The notes beneath the pieces are model-generated. The model was given only the letters and a program-made list of their open reading frames with translations. It made no database searches and was not told the DNA's origin. DNA of 48,147 nt from an uncultured Bacteroidales bacterium (GTDB lineage: Bacteria; Bacteroidota; Bacteroidia; Bacteroidales; FEN-979): positions 1 to 48,147 of the forward strand of contig CAILVF010000033.1 in assembly GCA_903837605.1 (NCBI GenBank). Reading direction: 5' to 3'. Positions 23,117 through 31,085 of the stretch are shown here, piece after piece. Each line of letters begins with the position of its first letter. Position 1 is the first letter of the stretch. Both the position numbers and the translations under genes were made by a program.

Positions 23117-24391
23117 TTACTTGGTTTTACGTTTGTCGAGCAGGTCTTCAACAATATCTTCAATGACCACCACCCCTTCCATCTCAAGGGAACGGTTGAT
23201 CACCGGCACAGCCAGAAGGTTGTATTTCGAAACGATCTCGGCCAGGGAGTCTATGTCGTCGTCGTCGAACACCATCACCGGGTTGGGCTTCATGACCTGG
23301 CCGAGGGTCAGCAGGGGATCGGAGATCACCAGTTCGCCCAGGGAGATAGCCGAAATGAGTTTGTCTTTTTTATCGACGACGAAGATGGAATAGATATAGG
23401 AAGGTTCCGGTTTCTCCTTGCGCAGGGCCCTGAACGTTTCCTCAACCGTAAGGTCGGCACTGAAGGTCATATAATCGGTGCTCATGATGGAACCCACGAC
23501 CTTGTCGGGATACTCCAGCAGTTCGCGCACTTCCTTGGAGCTTTCATCCTCCATCTCGTTAAGAAGCTCCTGGGCTTTCTTCACACCCAGCTCGTCAATG
23601 ATATCGGCAACCTCGTCGGCAGGCATCTTTTCAAGCACATCCGCCACCTTCTCAAGAGGAAGGCTTTCGACAATATGTGCCTGGACTTCCGGTTCCAGTT
23701 CTTCAAGGACATCGGCGGCTTTTTCATCGTCGAGGGTTGAAAAAACGTAGGTTCGCGAGGCTTTGTCGAGATCTTCTATGATATCGGCCAGATCGGAAGG
23801 ATGTAAAGTATTGAGTTTGGATGAGGCTTTGGAAAGCTTGATGCTCGATTTGGAAAAATCCACAGCTTCGATATCGTCCCAAAGGATCATTTTTGAAGGA
23901 AGGTCCATCCCCATGCTTTCCATGAAGGAAGCGATGGAATTAAGCACCCCCAGCCTCCTGAACAGTCCTTCGACCCCTACATCCACAGCCAGGGCATAGG
24001 TCCCCGACGGGATCATGACCATCCTTATATCGTTTACGCGAACCAGCTTCCGCCCTTCCAGGTCCACGATCTGCTTGTCAAGTATGTTCTCGTTAAGCCA
24101 GATGCAGTTGTGAAGGGTATCGGTATTCAGTTCTTTCAGTTCCTTGCAGATGAGCTGGAGATGACCCTTGTATTTCCTGATCTCGAAATTATTGAACTCG
24201 TAAGATTTCAGGTCCTTGCCCTGCTTCACTTTGATCGCGATAACCCGCGGCCGCTGGGGTTCTGTCGATTCGACCGACCAGGCACGCACATCGATCAGGA
24301 AATCGCTGATCTTTCCGAGGGGTTCGCCAACCGGGTCAAAGAATTTCCTGCCTGCAAACTGGCTGAAATAGAATGTGGTTTGTGAAGTCAT
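23117..24391 (-). CDS. PRC-barrel, MgtE N-terminal and CBS-pair protein (regulator of the NRAMP-related transporter)
   Basis: 424 residues from the ATG at 24391, chosen because GGAGG lies eight bases upstream. Two PRC-barrel-like segments (GRKFFDPVGEPLGKISDFLI, and later DLEGRKLVRVNDIRMVMI) are followed by an MgtE N domain (about 195-300: HPSDLADIIEDLD, DVLEELEPEVQAHIVESLPL, KMPADEVADIIDELG) and two CBS motifs (GSIMSTDYMTFSADLTVEET and GQVMKPNPVMVFDDDDIDSL). It lacks the MgtE channel. In MgtE the N and CBS domains sense cytosolic Mg2+, so this soluble version probably gates or regulates the adjacent NRAMP-related transporter. Confidence 0.85.
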   Translation of the reverse strand: MTSQTTFYFSQFAGRKFFDPVGEPLGKISDFLIDVRAWSVESTEPQRPRVIAIKVKQGKDLKSYEFNNFEIRKYKGHLQLICKELKELNTDTLHNCIWLNENILDKQIVDLEGRKLVRVNDIRMVMIPSGTYALAVDVGVEGLFRRLGVLNSIASFMESMGMDLPSKMILWDDIEAVDFSKSSIKLSKASSKLNTLHPSDLADIIEDLDKASRTYVFSTLDDEKAADVLEELEPEVQAHIVESLPLEKVADVLEKMPADEVADIIDELGVKKAQELLNEMEDESSKEVRELLEYPDKVVGSIMSTDYMTFSADLTVEETFRALRKEKPEPSYIYSIFVVDKKDKLISAISLGELVISDPLLTLGQVMKPNPVMVFDDDDIDSLAEIVSKYNLLAVPVINRSLEMEGVVVIEDIVEDLLDKRKTK

Positions 24392-24524
24392 TAGTGCATC
24401 CTCCAAATGTTAACATAAGCCGGAAGATACACCTGCTGTAATGCAGATGGCCTTGCGGACTATGGGATGATTACTGAATTATTTCTCGCCGGATAAGGGT
24501 CCATTACTGTAAATATGTGTGATG

Positions 24525-24557
24525 CAAAGGTAAAAAGTTTCGCCGGGAATAATGCAA
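24525..24557 (-). promoter_or_regulatory. Promoter TTG-N22-TACCTTTG with a long leader
   Basis: On the minus strand TACCTTTG is at 24525-24532 and TTG at 24555-24557. It drives the MgtE-N/NRAMP operon with a leader of about 125 bases before the ATG at 24391. No known riboswitch consensus (for example the M-box) is recognisable. The promoter lies 19 bases from the end of the composite palindromic element. Confidence 0.55.
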
Positions 24558-24575
24558 GAAAAAATTTCAAATTCC

Positions 24576-25164
24576 ATGCTTCACCCTTTCCCCTGGCCTC
24601 CCTCAGCTGCGGAACTTCTGCGACCCACCATCGGCTTGCTCCCTAAGCCAGGTCAGCCGTTCGGTACGGCCTCTTGTTTTTATAAAATATTATAGCGCTA
24701 TTTCCGTACCTCACTTCTCCACCTGGCTTTACGGAAGCTTCGCCGGGTGGGGGCCCCGCAGCAGTTCCTGAGGCTTCGGGATGCAGGTGAAAGGTCTCAG
24801 CGCATCGTTCAAATATAGAACTCGAATTATTTAAAGGAGTGAAGCAAACGCACAAGCTGCCTTGGGCTATCTCCAGCGAAGCATCTCATACAAGCTGCCT
24901 TGGTATTGAAAGCGAAGCAACTTACATAAGCGGCCTTGGCTTCAAGGAGCGAACTTGTGAAATGTTTCTAATCTGGTAATTGCAATTGTGAGGGACGCAG
25001 AAGGCGCAGCCGCGATGTAAGGTTGCAAGCGATAAGGCGCAGCCGCGATGTAAGGTTGCAAGCGATAAGGCGCAGCCGCGATGTAAGGTTGCGAGCAACA
25101 GGCGTAGCGACGTTGTATATATACAAGCGACAGGCTGAGGGAGCCAGGGGAAAGGATGAAGCAT
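24576..25164. mobile_element. Composite MITE-like palindromic element (families B and A)
   Basis: 589 bases bounded by imperfect inverted repeats: 24576-24607 against 25134-25164, agreeing at all but one substitution and one indel (ends ATGCTTCA and TGAAGCAT). Inside are a family B palindrome (arms at about 24609-24655 and 24720-24771 with a GGTACGG/CCGTACC inner stem) and a family A array (24839-25132). It codes for nothing recognisable and no transposase is nearby. It fills the divergent spacer between the Mg-type operon and the propeller sensor. A non-autonomous mobile element or an amplified palindrome are the alternatives. Confidence 0.75.
24839..25132. repeat. Family A array: three left arms, core, four right arms
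   Basis: Left units start at 24839, 24876 and 24912; the core (24949-25002) is clearly homologous to that at 12610-12663, sharing TCTAATCTGGT and GACGCAGAAGGCGCAG; right units start at 25003, 25036, 25069 and 25101. Innermost arms are GCAACTTACATAAGCGGCC and GCCGCGATGTAAGGTTGC. Compared with the 12.4-kb array both arms have changed together, keeping complementarity. Confidence 0.9.
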
Positions 25165-25216
25165 TGTGTGCAAATTGAATTATTTAATTACTACATTTAC
25201 ATCCACATCCGGCGAT

Positions 25217-28200
25217 ATGAAAAGATTTGTATCTGCTATCATCCTTCTGCTCCTGCTTGCAATCACGCAATCAGCAAGCGCCGGCATTATCCCCGGCCTG
25301 AAACAGGATTATTCAGTACGCGCATGGACCAGCGACAACGGTCTGCCGGTGAACAGCATACGCGCTATAGCCCAGACCCCCGACGGCTTCATATGGCTTG
25401 CAACCGAAGAAGGCCTCGTTCGTTTCGACGGGAACAGCTTCAACACCTTCGACCCTTCAAACACCCCTAATTTCGTTGATAAGGATGTGCAAAGCCTGTA
25501 TATCTTCCCCGATTCTTCAATGGTCGTGGGGTTTTATCACGGCGATATCCTCTCGTATAAAAAACTTCAGTTCAACCGCCTCTTCGACAGGGAGCTGAAC
25601 TGGATCAAATGCGTTCTTTCCCTCGCTAACGACCCGGGCAAAGGATTATGGTTCGGTACCGACGGCATCGGCCTGGGGCATCTTGCCTTCGACGGGCAGA
25701 TGACCTTCATCACCGATAAGAACGGGCTGCCAAACACTTTTATCCAAACCCTTCTCTCAGGCCGCGACAGTTCGCTGTGGATAGGCACACGTTTCGGCTT
25801 ATGCCACCTGAAAAACGGCAATATAAAAGTGTATTCCACCCGGGAAGGTCTTTCGCATAACGATATCCGCTCCCTTTGTTTTGATGTGAACGGGGACCTC
25901 TGGATAGGTACGAACGGCGGGGGAATCAATATATTCAGCCACGATAAATTCACCCGTTACACGGCTTTCGGGAAAACTTACAGCCAGAACATCCTCAGCC
26001 TTTTCAGGGATTCCGGGGGTGGGATCTGGATAGGCACAAACAGCGGGCTTTACCGTGAGAAAGATGGCAGGATCAGCGGGATCACTTCATCGGAAGGCTT
26101 ATCGGGAAATAACATCACCAGTATTTTCGAGGACAGGGAACATACGATCTGGGTGGGGACCGAAGGCTCGGGCCTGAATGCGCTCCGTCCGAGGATCATC
26201 AGGTCGTATACCGAGGATGAGGGACTCAGCGATCATACGATTGGCCCTGTGATCAAAGGCCCCGGCGGGACTATATTCCTGGGAACCGGCAAAGGTGCCA
26301 TCAACGCGATCTCATCCGCAGGCATAGAAAAACTTGAGAAAAAAATCGGCCTTCCCCATATCCCCGTTAACACCCTGGCATACGACACCGCCGGGATGCT
26401 TTGGATAGGAACCGACGGGGCCGGGATCTACGGGTACAGCAAGGATAAAATCATTCATTTAACGACTGCGGATGGACTTGCTTCGGATAACATCAGCGCA
26501 CTTTATATCGACCGCAGCGGGAAGCTCTGGGCGGGCACAGCCAACGCAGGGATCAACGTGCTTTACAACGGTAAGATCCTGTGGTTCAACGCGAAAGCCG
26601 GGATGTCGAACGAACAGGTGATTTGCCTGCTTGAGGACGATAAAGGGCGAATGTTCGCAGGTACGAACGGGGGAGGGATCAATATCATCGACAACGGGAA
26701 GATCAGGTGGCTGACGACCGAAACGGGGATGCCCGATAATGTGATCCATGCCCTGTATGAAGACAAGGAGGGGATGATCTGGGTGGGCTGCGCACATGGC
26801 GGACTGGTTCTTCTCGAAAATGATTCGTCCTATATTTTTAATACCGAAGACGGACTATACAGCGACGGCATTCTGCAGATCATGGAAGATAATTCGGGAA
26901 GGTTCTGGATGACCTCGAACAAGGGGATTTTCTCGGTTAACCGCAACGAACTGATCGCTTACCACGACAACAAAGGGGATATTTTACATCCCGTGGTATT
27001 CGGAAAGCCCGAAGGCATGCTTACTTCGGAGTGCAGCGGCCGTGTATTCCCCGCCGGATGCATCGATTCGCATGACCATCTCTGGATACCCACTCCCAGA
27101 GGGCTTGCCATGCTTGATGCCGACAATACTTCCCCTTTTACCGCAAAACTCTCAGTGCTGCTTACCCACCTTCTGGTCAATAACAAGGATAATGATCCCC
27201 TGGCCCCCCTGGTACTGGATCCGGGCACCTATGATATCGAATTCGATTATACATCCCCCTCCTTCCTGAGCCCTGAGAAGATACAGTTTAAATATATGCT
27301 GGTGGGATTCGACCCGTTCTGGGTCAATGCAGGAAACCGCCGGCAGGCATATTATACCCATATCCCCCCGGGAAGTTATGTTTTCAAGGTGATGGCCCTG
27401 GGGCATAACGGACAGTGGACCAAGGAGCAACGCCTGTGTGTCCTGAAAATTCGTCCGTATTTCTACAAAACATCCTGGTTTATCCTGCCTGTAGCGCTCG
27501 TGCTGGGGCTGCTTTTATGGCTTTATTTTTCTACCCGGATAAGGAAATCGAGGGAAAAGATCCTCAGGTACCTGGTCGATGAACGGACCAGCGACCTTGA
27601 AGAGGAAGTTGAAAGGCGTAAGGCCGCCCAGGACGAATCGAATATTGCAAGGATCCGTCTGGAGGAATCGGACCGCATGAAGTCATCTCTCATAGCTTTT
27701 ATGAACCAGAATTTCCGCTCGCCTGTAAACAGCATTATGGGGTTCAGCGAACTGATGATGAAGGAGAAGCTGGTAGGTGAGCAGGAAGAAATGCCTAAAT
27801 ATATCCATGATTCGGGCGAGCAGATGCTGAAAGTGCTGGATTCGGTGATGCTGGTTGCCAAAATAAAACCCGATGAGGAAAGCGCCGAGAAGGTAATGGA
27901 TATACTGCCGCTTTTAGAGCAATCACTGAAGCCTGAAGTCCAGACCAAAGAAGGCGGGACCATTCCCCTGGACGAGGTGATGAGTAAAACCCCGCGCCAG
28001 GCATCAGGATCAGGTAAGTTCAGGATTCTGCTTGTTGAGGACAATACGATCAATGCCGAACTTGTAAAAGTATACCTCAGCGGGAAATATGAGCTGGATC
28101 TCGCTTCCGATGCGGATTCTGCAATTAAGATGGCAGGGGAAACCCCTTATGATGTAATCCTTATGGATATCAACCTTGGTCCGGGCAAGGACGGGATACA

Positions 28201-28399
28201 GGCTACGCAGGAGATCAGGAAACTGGAAGGCTATGCCGATATTCCCATCATTGCCGTCACGGGTTTCACCATGGCAGGTATGAAAGAAAAGATCATGAAC
28301 GGAGGGGCTTCGTACTTCCTCGCCAAACCCTTCGGGAAGAACATGCTGGTTGACCTGCTGGTTACCGTGCTGCCCGAAGAACATGGTGAAAAATATTGA
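25217..28399 (+). CDS. Two-component propeller sensor with degenerate kinase part and C-terminal receiver
   Basis: 1060 residues from the ATG at 25217, which gives a signal peptide (MKRFVSAIILLLLLAITQSA). Periplasmic part: about 14 Reg_prop propeller blades (recurring LWIGT-GGGIN and NIxxLxxD motifs), then a Y_Y_Y domain about 670-735. One membrane segment follows (ILPVALVLGLLLWLYF). The cytosolic part has a HisKA-like helix pair where the H-box reads MNQNFRSPVNSIMGFSEL: Gln stands in place of the phospho-accepting His. There is no HATPase domain; only about 80 residues separate it from a C-terminal receiver (about 933-1055: ILLVEDN, MDINLGPGKDG, LAKPF) that keeps its Asp and Lys. Resembles a Bacteroidota hybrid system stripped of kinase activity and of a DNA-binding domain. 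Confidence 0.85.
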   Translation: MKRFVSAIILLLLLAITQSASAGIIPGLKQDYSVRAWTSDNGLPVNSIRAIAQTPDGFIWLATEEGLVRFDGNSFNTFDPSNTPNFVDKDVQSLYIFPDSSMVVGFYHGDILSYKKLQFNRLFDRELNWIKCVLSLANDPGKGLWFGTDGIGLGHLAFDGQMTFITDKNGLPNTFIQTLLSGRDSSLWIGTRFGLCHLKNGNIKVYSTREGLSHNDIRSLCFDVNGDLWIGTNGGGINIFSHDKFTRYTAFGKTYSQNILSLFRDSGGGIWIGTNSGLYREKDGRISGITSSEGLSGNNITSIFEDREHTIWVGTEGSGLNALRPRIIRSYTEDEGLSDHTIGPVIKGPGGTIFLGTGKGAINAISSAGIEKLEKKIGLPHIPVNTLAYDTAGMLWIGTDGAGIYGYSKDKIIHLTTADGLASDNISALYIDRSGKLWAGTANAGINVLYNGKILWFNAKAGMSNEQVICLLEDDKGRMFAGTNGGGINIIDNGKIRWLTTETGMPDNVIHALYEDKEGMIWVGCAHGGLVLLENDSSYIFNTEDGLYSDGILQIMEDNSGRFWMTSNKGIFSVNRNELIAYHDNKGDILHPVVFGKPEGMLTSECSGRVFPAGCIDSHDHLWIPTPRGLAMLDADNTSPFTAKLSVLLTHLLVNNKDNDPLAPLVLDPGTYDIEFDYTSPSFLSPEKIQFKYMLVGFDPFWVNAGNRRQAYYTHIPPGSYVFKVMALGHNGQWTKEQRLCVLKIRPYFYKTSWFILPVALVLGLLLWLYFSTRIRKSREKILRYLVDERTSDLEEEVERRKAAQDESNIARIRLEESDRMKSSLIAFMNQNFRSPVNSIMGFSELMMKEKLVGEQEEMPKYIHDSGEQMLKVLDSVMLVAKIKPDEESAEKVMDILPLLEQSLKPEVQTKEGGTIPLDEVMSKTPRQASGSGKFRILLVEDNTINAELVKVYLSGKYELDLASDADSAIKMAGETPYDVILMDINLGPGKDGIQATQEIRKLEGYADIPIIAVTGFTMAGMKEKIMNGGASYFLAKPFGKNMLVDLLVTVLPEEHGEKY

Positions 28400-28437
28400 T
28401 GTAGATTTTGTATTTTTAATTCCTGAAAAAATGTTTT

Positions 28438-28776
28438 ATGAAGATTATTTCTCAGCCGGTGAAATTATCAGAACTCTGGGAAGCAAGAGAGGTTGATTTT
28501 ACTGAAATGATGAAGATAGTGGTTGATGTCGGGCAGAACATTTTAGCTATCGATGCTGACATGCATGCTGATCTTGAGCAGATATTATTACTTGAGGGTT
28601 CCCGGCAGCAAGATCTTTGGGGGGCGAATGTTTATCCGTTAAACGAAAAAAATGAGCGGCTGGAATATACTTCCTTCATCAACATTAGGCCATCACAGGG
28701 CAACCGCTCCATGGAGGTTATGGACCAACCTTTAAGATCTAAAATGGCAGAAATTGTTAATCTTTTACTTTTATAA
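28438..28776 (+). CDS. DUF5674 family protein
   Basis: 112 residues, cytosolic. The central ADLEQILLLEGSRQQDLWGA followed by NVYPLNEK matches the DUF5674 signature (QxxLWGxNxYP). These are small proteins with no known function that often occur next to a second short gene, as here. AT-rich compared with neighbours, and codon use is looser, so it may be a recent arrival. Start chosen as the first ATG with a nearby purine-rich stretch. Confidence 0.75.
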   Translation: MKIISQPVKLSELWEAREVDFTEMMKIVVDVGQNILAIDADMHADLEQILLLEGSRQQDLWGANVYPLNEKNERLEYTSFINIRPSQGNRSMEVMDQPLRSKMAEIVNLLLL

Positions 28777-28799
28777 TTCACAGATCACGAATCACGATT

Positions 28800-29135
28800 A
28801 TGTACCCCCTGGTTTATCATAAATCGCTTCTCATCGAGAAGTGGTATTCATATCCCCGTCATCAGCAAATATTAATGATAGCAAATGAAATGAACCGGGC
28901 GCAGAATGCATTGTTAAAGAATGAATCAGATAATGCAGTGCATGCCTGGGAACGTTCATTTGAATTGACTGATATTACAATAAGTGATCCAAAAAATGTC
29001 AGGTGTATAAAGGAATTGCTCCGATTCAGAGAGCTTGCCGGGGAATTATTTCTGACCCGGGATATTCAATTCAGCAAACTACTCACAAAAGTCCTGATAA
29101 GCCTCGACCCCAAGGCTTATAATTCGCTGGTTTGA
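28800..29135 (+). CDS. Small alpha-helical protein of unknown function, partner of the DUF5674 gene
   Basis: 111 residues, mostly helical, not recognised. It begins 23 bases after the DUF5674 gene in the same direction, so the two are probably an operon. Recognisable features: a helix-rich centre (HQQILMIANEMNRAQNALLK), ERSFELTDITISDP, then IKELLRFRELAGELFLTRD. The pattern of a four-helix bundle resembles small accessory proteins, and a two-gene unit of short proteins raises a toxin-antitoxin-like possibility that nothing here proves. The 3' end overlaps the convergent mutY gene by 19 bases. The spacer before it contains ATCACGA repeats. Confidence 0.6.
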   Translation: MYPLVYHKSLLIEKWYSYPRHQQILMIANEMNRAQNALLKNESDNAVHAWERSFELTDITISDPKNVRCIKELLRFRELAGELFLTRDIQFSKLLTKVLISLDPKAYNSLV

Positions 29136-30355
29136 TGAGTCTCAAGGTACTTCTCTATTATCCTTGCAACGGGTAATTCATGGATGTTTTTCGGGTGGAT
29201 GAGGCTCCCGAATTTATCGGAGGGTTTTTCAATTTCAAGGCGGTAGAAGGTAGCGCTGATTTTCTGGTGGCTGAGCAAATGGCTTGCAGAACCTGTTTGT
29301 GAGAGGATCTTAAGCGGGGTTTTTCCGAAGTGCTGTTTCCATTCAATGGAATTCAGAAGCCTTGGGAGGGTAACAGGTTTGGAGGTTTCAATTAAAGGGA
29401 ATTCATACAATCCTTTCCAGATATCGTTTTCTGTGCGCTTTCTGAAGTAAATTCCTTTCTTTCCCCTCACACTGATGACCAGGTAATGAAAATACCTGGA
29501 TTTCAGAGCTTGCTGCTGTTTCTTTAAAGGAAGTTTATCAACCATTCCATACTTAAGAGCATAGCAGCTTTCATTGAAAATACATTCCCGGCAGTTTGGG
29601 TTACGCGGGACGCAGTATGTCGCCCCGAATTCTATCATGGCCTGGTTGAAAAGGCCGGGGTGAAAGGGATTATGGGAAGGCTCCGTTGCATCAGGAACTG
29701 CTGCGGGGTCCCCACTCGGTGAAGCTTCCGTTAAAGTCAGGCGGGGAAGCGAGCTTGTGAGCGGCTTGCCTGACTTAGGAAGCAAACCGATAGTGGGTCG
29801 CAGGAGTTCCGTAGCAGAGGAGACTTCCCATAAGACCTGAACATTTTCCATCAATTCATCAAGCACTTCCATGATCTCTTTCTTCGCGGCGGCAAGGTCT
29901 ACAGCATCTGTAATTCCAAAATGCCGGGTGATAAACCTGATCACATTCCCGTCCATCACAGGATGCGGCTGGCCGAAGCAAACAGAAGCAATTGCAGCGG
30001 CGGTATAATCTCCTACTCCTTTTAATTCACGAAGGTTTTCATAGTTTTCGGGAAACCTACCTCCGTATTTTTCAACAATTTCATTTGCTGTAGCATGCAG
30101 ATTGCGTGCACGGGTGTAATATCCCAATCCCTGCCATTGCTTAAGCACTTCTTCTTCGCTGGCGCCTGCAAGGTCATGTACTGTCGGGAATACTTTGACA
30201 AATGAATTATAGTATGGTACTCCTTGTTCTATGCGGGTTTGCTGCATAATGACCTCCGAAAGCCAGATCAGGTAGGGATCGGTCGTCTGCCGGAAAGGAA
30301 AATCCCGGGCATTGGATTGATACCAGGAAAGAAGTTTATTCAGGAAATCAGTCAT
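29117..30355 (-). CDS. mutY: Adenine DNA glycosylase MutY with an in-frame palindromic-repeat insertion
   Basis: 412 residues. Catalytic Glu is E34 (SEVIMQQTR); the helix-hairpin-helix is LKGVGDYTAAA with D135 in PVMDGNVIR; the iron-sulphur cluster ligands are C248, C255, C258 and C264 (C-x6-C-x2-C-x5-C). The C-terminal third is the NUDIX-like domain that recognises 8-oxoG. The enzyme removes adenine opposite 8-oxoguanine. Residues about 175-230 (SSATELLRPTIGLL through DATEPSHNP) have no counterpart in MutY and coincide with a 164-base family B palindrome; without them the length returns to the family's usual size. The insertion sits between the catalytic domain and the cluster loop, just before FNQAMIEFG. 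All catalytic residues are intact. Confidence 0.95.
   Translation of the reverse strand: MTDFLNKLLSWYQSNARDFPFRQTTDPYLIWLSEVIMQQTRIEQGVPYYNSFVKVFPTVHDLAGASEEEVLKQWQGLGYYTRARNLHATANEIVEKYGGRFPENYENLRELKGVGDYTAAAIASVCFGQPHPVMDGNVIRFITRHFGITDAVDLAAAKKEIMEVLDELMENVQVLWEVSSATELLRPTIGLLPKSGKPLTSSLPRLTLTEASPSGDPAAVPDATEPSHNPFHPGLFNQAMIEFGATYCVPRNPNCRECIFNESCYALKYGMVDKLPLKKQQQALKSRYFHYLVISVRGKKGIYFRKRTENDIWKGLYEFPLIETSKPVTLPRLLNSIEWKQHFGKTPLKILSQTGSASHLLSHQKISATFYRLEIEKPSDKFGSLIHPKNIHELPVARIIEKYLETHQTSEL
29670..29833. repeat. Family B palindromic element inside mutY
   Basis: Ends TTATGGGAAG (29670-29679) and CTTCCCATAA (29824-29833) are perfectly complementary, and most of each arm pairs across a short loop near 29752-29764. 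The minus-strand sequence is closely similar to the family B part of the element at 24.6 kb, including GGAACTnCTGCGACCCAC and CCCCGCAGCAGTTCCTGA. Uninterrupted in the mutY frame. Confidence 0.95.
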
Positions 30356-30362
30356 ATTCCAG

Positions 30363-30370
30363 CAAATGTA
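30363..30370 (-). promoter_or_regulatory. -7 box TACATTTG for mutY
   Basis: Perfect TAnnTTTG on the minus strand seven bases before the ATG at 30355, so the leader would be very short or absent. An octamer tract begins 15 bases upstream. Confidence 0.5.
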
Positions 30371-30385
30371 GGTGAATTTGAGATA

Positions 30386-30617
30386 GCTGGATTACTGGAT
30401 TACTGGATTACTGGATTACTGGATTACTGGATTACTGGATAACTGGACAACTAGATATCCAGCTACCCAGTTATCGCAGCGAAGCGGAGCGAAGCTGCTT
30501 CCCCAGTTATCGCAGCGAAGCGGAGCGAAGCTGCTTACCCAGTTATCGCAGCGAAGCGGAGCGAAGCTGCTTCCCCAGTTATCGCAGCGAAGCGGAGTGA
30601 AGCTGCTTACCCAGTCA
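30386..30617. repeat. Octamer tract followed by four 36-base hairpin repeats
   Basis: Seven GGATTACT octamers (reverse complement of the ATCCAGTA type) are followed by four tandem 36-base units with hairpin starts at 30476, 30512, 30548 and 30584; each holds GCAGC-N13-GCTGC with GAAGCGGAGCGAA inside, and an ACCCAGTTATC linker. The units differ at only a few bases. This is the only octamer tract in a divergent spacer (mutY/HU) and not at a gene end. Confidence 0.92.
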
Positions 30618-30675
30618 TCCGCCGACTAAATGACAGATTTTCACCATGAAATGTAAAAATATTTCGCCAACCCAC

Positions 30676-30703
30676 TTGTTTTCCGGAAAAAGCTCTATAT
30701 TTG
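30676..30703 (+). promoter_or_regulatory. Promoter TTG-N17-TATATTTG for the HU gene
   Basis: TTG at 30676-30678 and TATATTTG at 30696-30703 with a 17-base spacer. The leader before the ATG at 30772 is about 60 bases, AT-rich with no clear structure. Confidence 0.65.
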
Positions 30704-30771
30704 CATCCCCGTTCCGGGTTTAACCAAAGCTATTCAGTATTAATCATATATAACTTCTAATTTTAATTACA

Positions 30772-31062
30772 ATGACAAAAGCAGAAATTGTAGCAGAAAT
30801 TGCTAACAAGACCGGAATCGAGAAGGTCGCTGTCCAGGCTTCTGTTGAAGCTTTTATGGAAACCATTAAAAATTCCATGGTAACTGGCCAAAACGTTTAT
30901 CTCAGGGGATTCGGCAGTTTCATCATCAAGAAACGTGCAGAGAAAACAGGAAGAAATATTTCAAAGAATACCACCTTGATTATTCCCGCCCATAATATTC
31001 CTGCCTTTAAACCTGCCAAGACCTTTGTAAACAAGGTTAAAAACCACGTACGGGTTAAGTAA
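30772..31062 (+). CDS. HU/IHF-family DNA-binding protein
   Basis: 96 residues. Helical dimer part MTKAEIVAEIANKTGIEKVA then EAFMETIKNSMVTGQNVYLR, then the signature GFGSFIIKKRAEKTGRNIS and the DNA-bending arm with IPAHNIPAFKPAKTF. It folds nucleoid DNA and bends it in the cytosol. Start and frame are standard. The same direction is kept by the tiny AURKAIP1/COX24 gene and rng; mutY lies divergently upstream, a neighbourhood seen widely in Bacteroidota. Confidence 0.95.
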   Translation: MTKAEIVAEIANKTGIEKVAVQASVEAFMETIKNSMVTGQNVYLRGFGSFIIKKRAEKTGRNISKNTTLIIPAHNIPAFKPAKTFVNKVKNHVRVK

Positions 31063-31085
31063 GCAAATTTTTTTAAAAACAGGAT

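Noticed and set aside
23104..23117. Fusion of MgtE-N protein with the NRAMP-related gene
   Set aside because: The two are separate frames with a 13-base gap and their own stop and start; they are an operon, not a fusion.
24392..24524. M-box magnesium riboswitch before the MgtE-N operon
   Set aside because: None of the conserved M-box sequence elements is recognisable; only a long leader can be stated.
28438..29135. Toxin-antitoxin pair
   Set aside because: The first gene matches DUF5674, the second is unrecognised, and no toxin or DNA-binding motif is visible, so two small genes in a row are not enough.
30224..30442. Frame ending in repeated LLDYWITG peptides
   Set aside because: It reads the octamer tract and the antisense of mutY; no start signal or family match.
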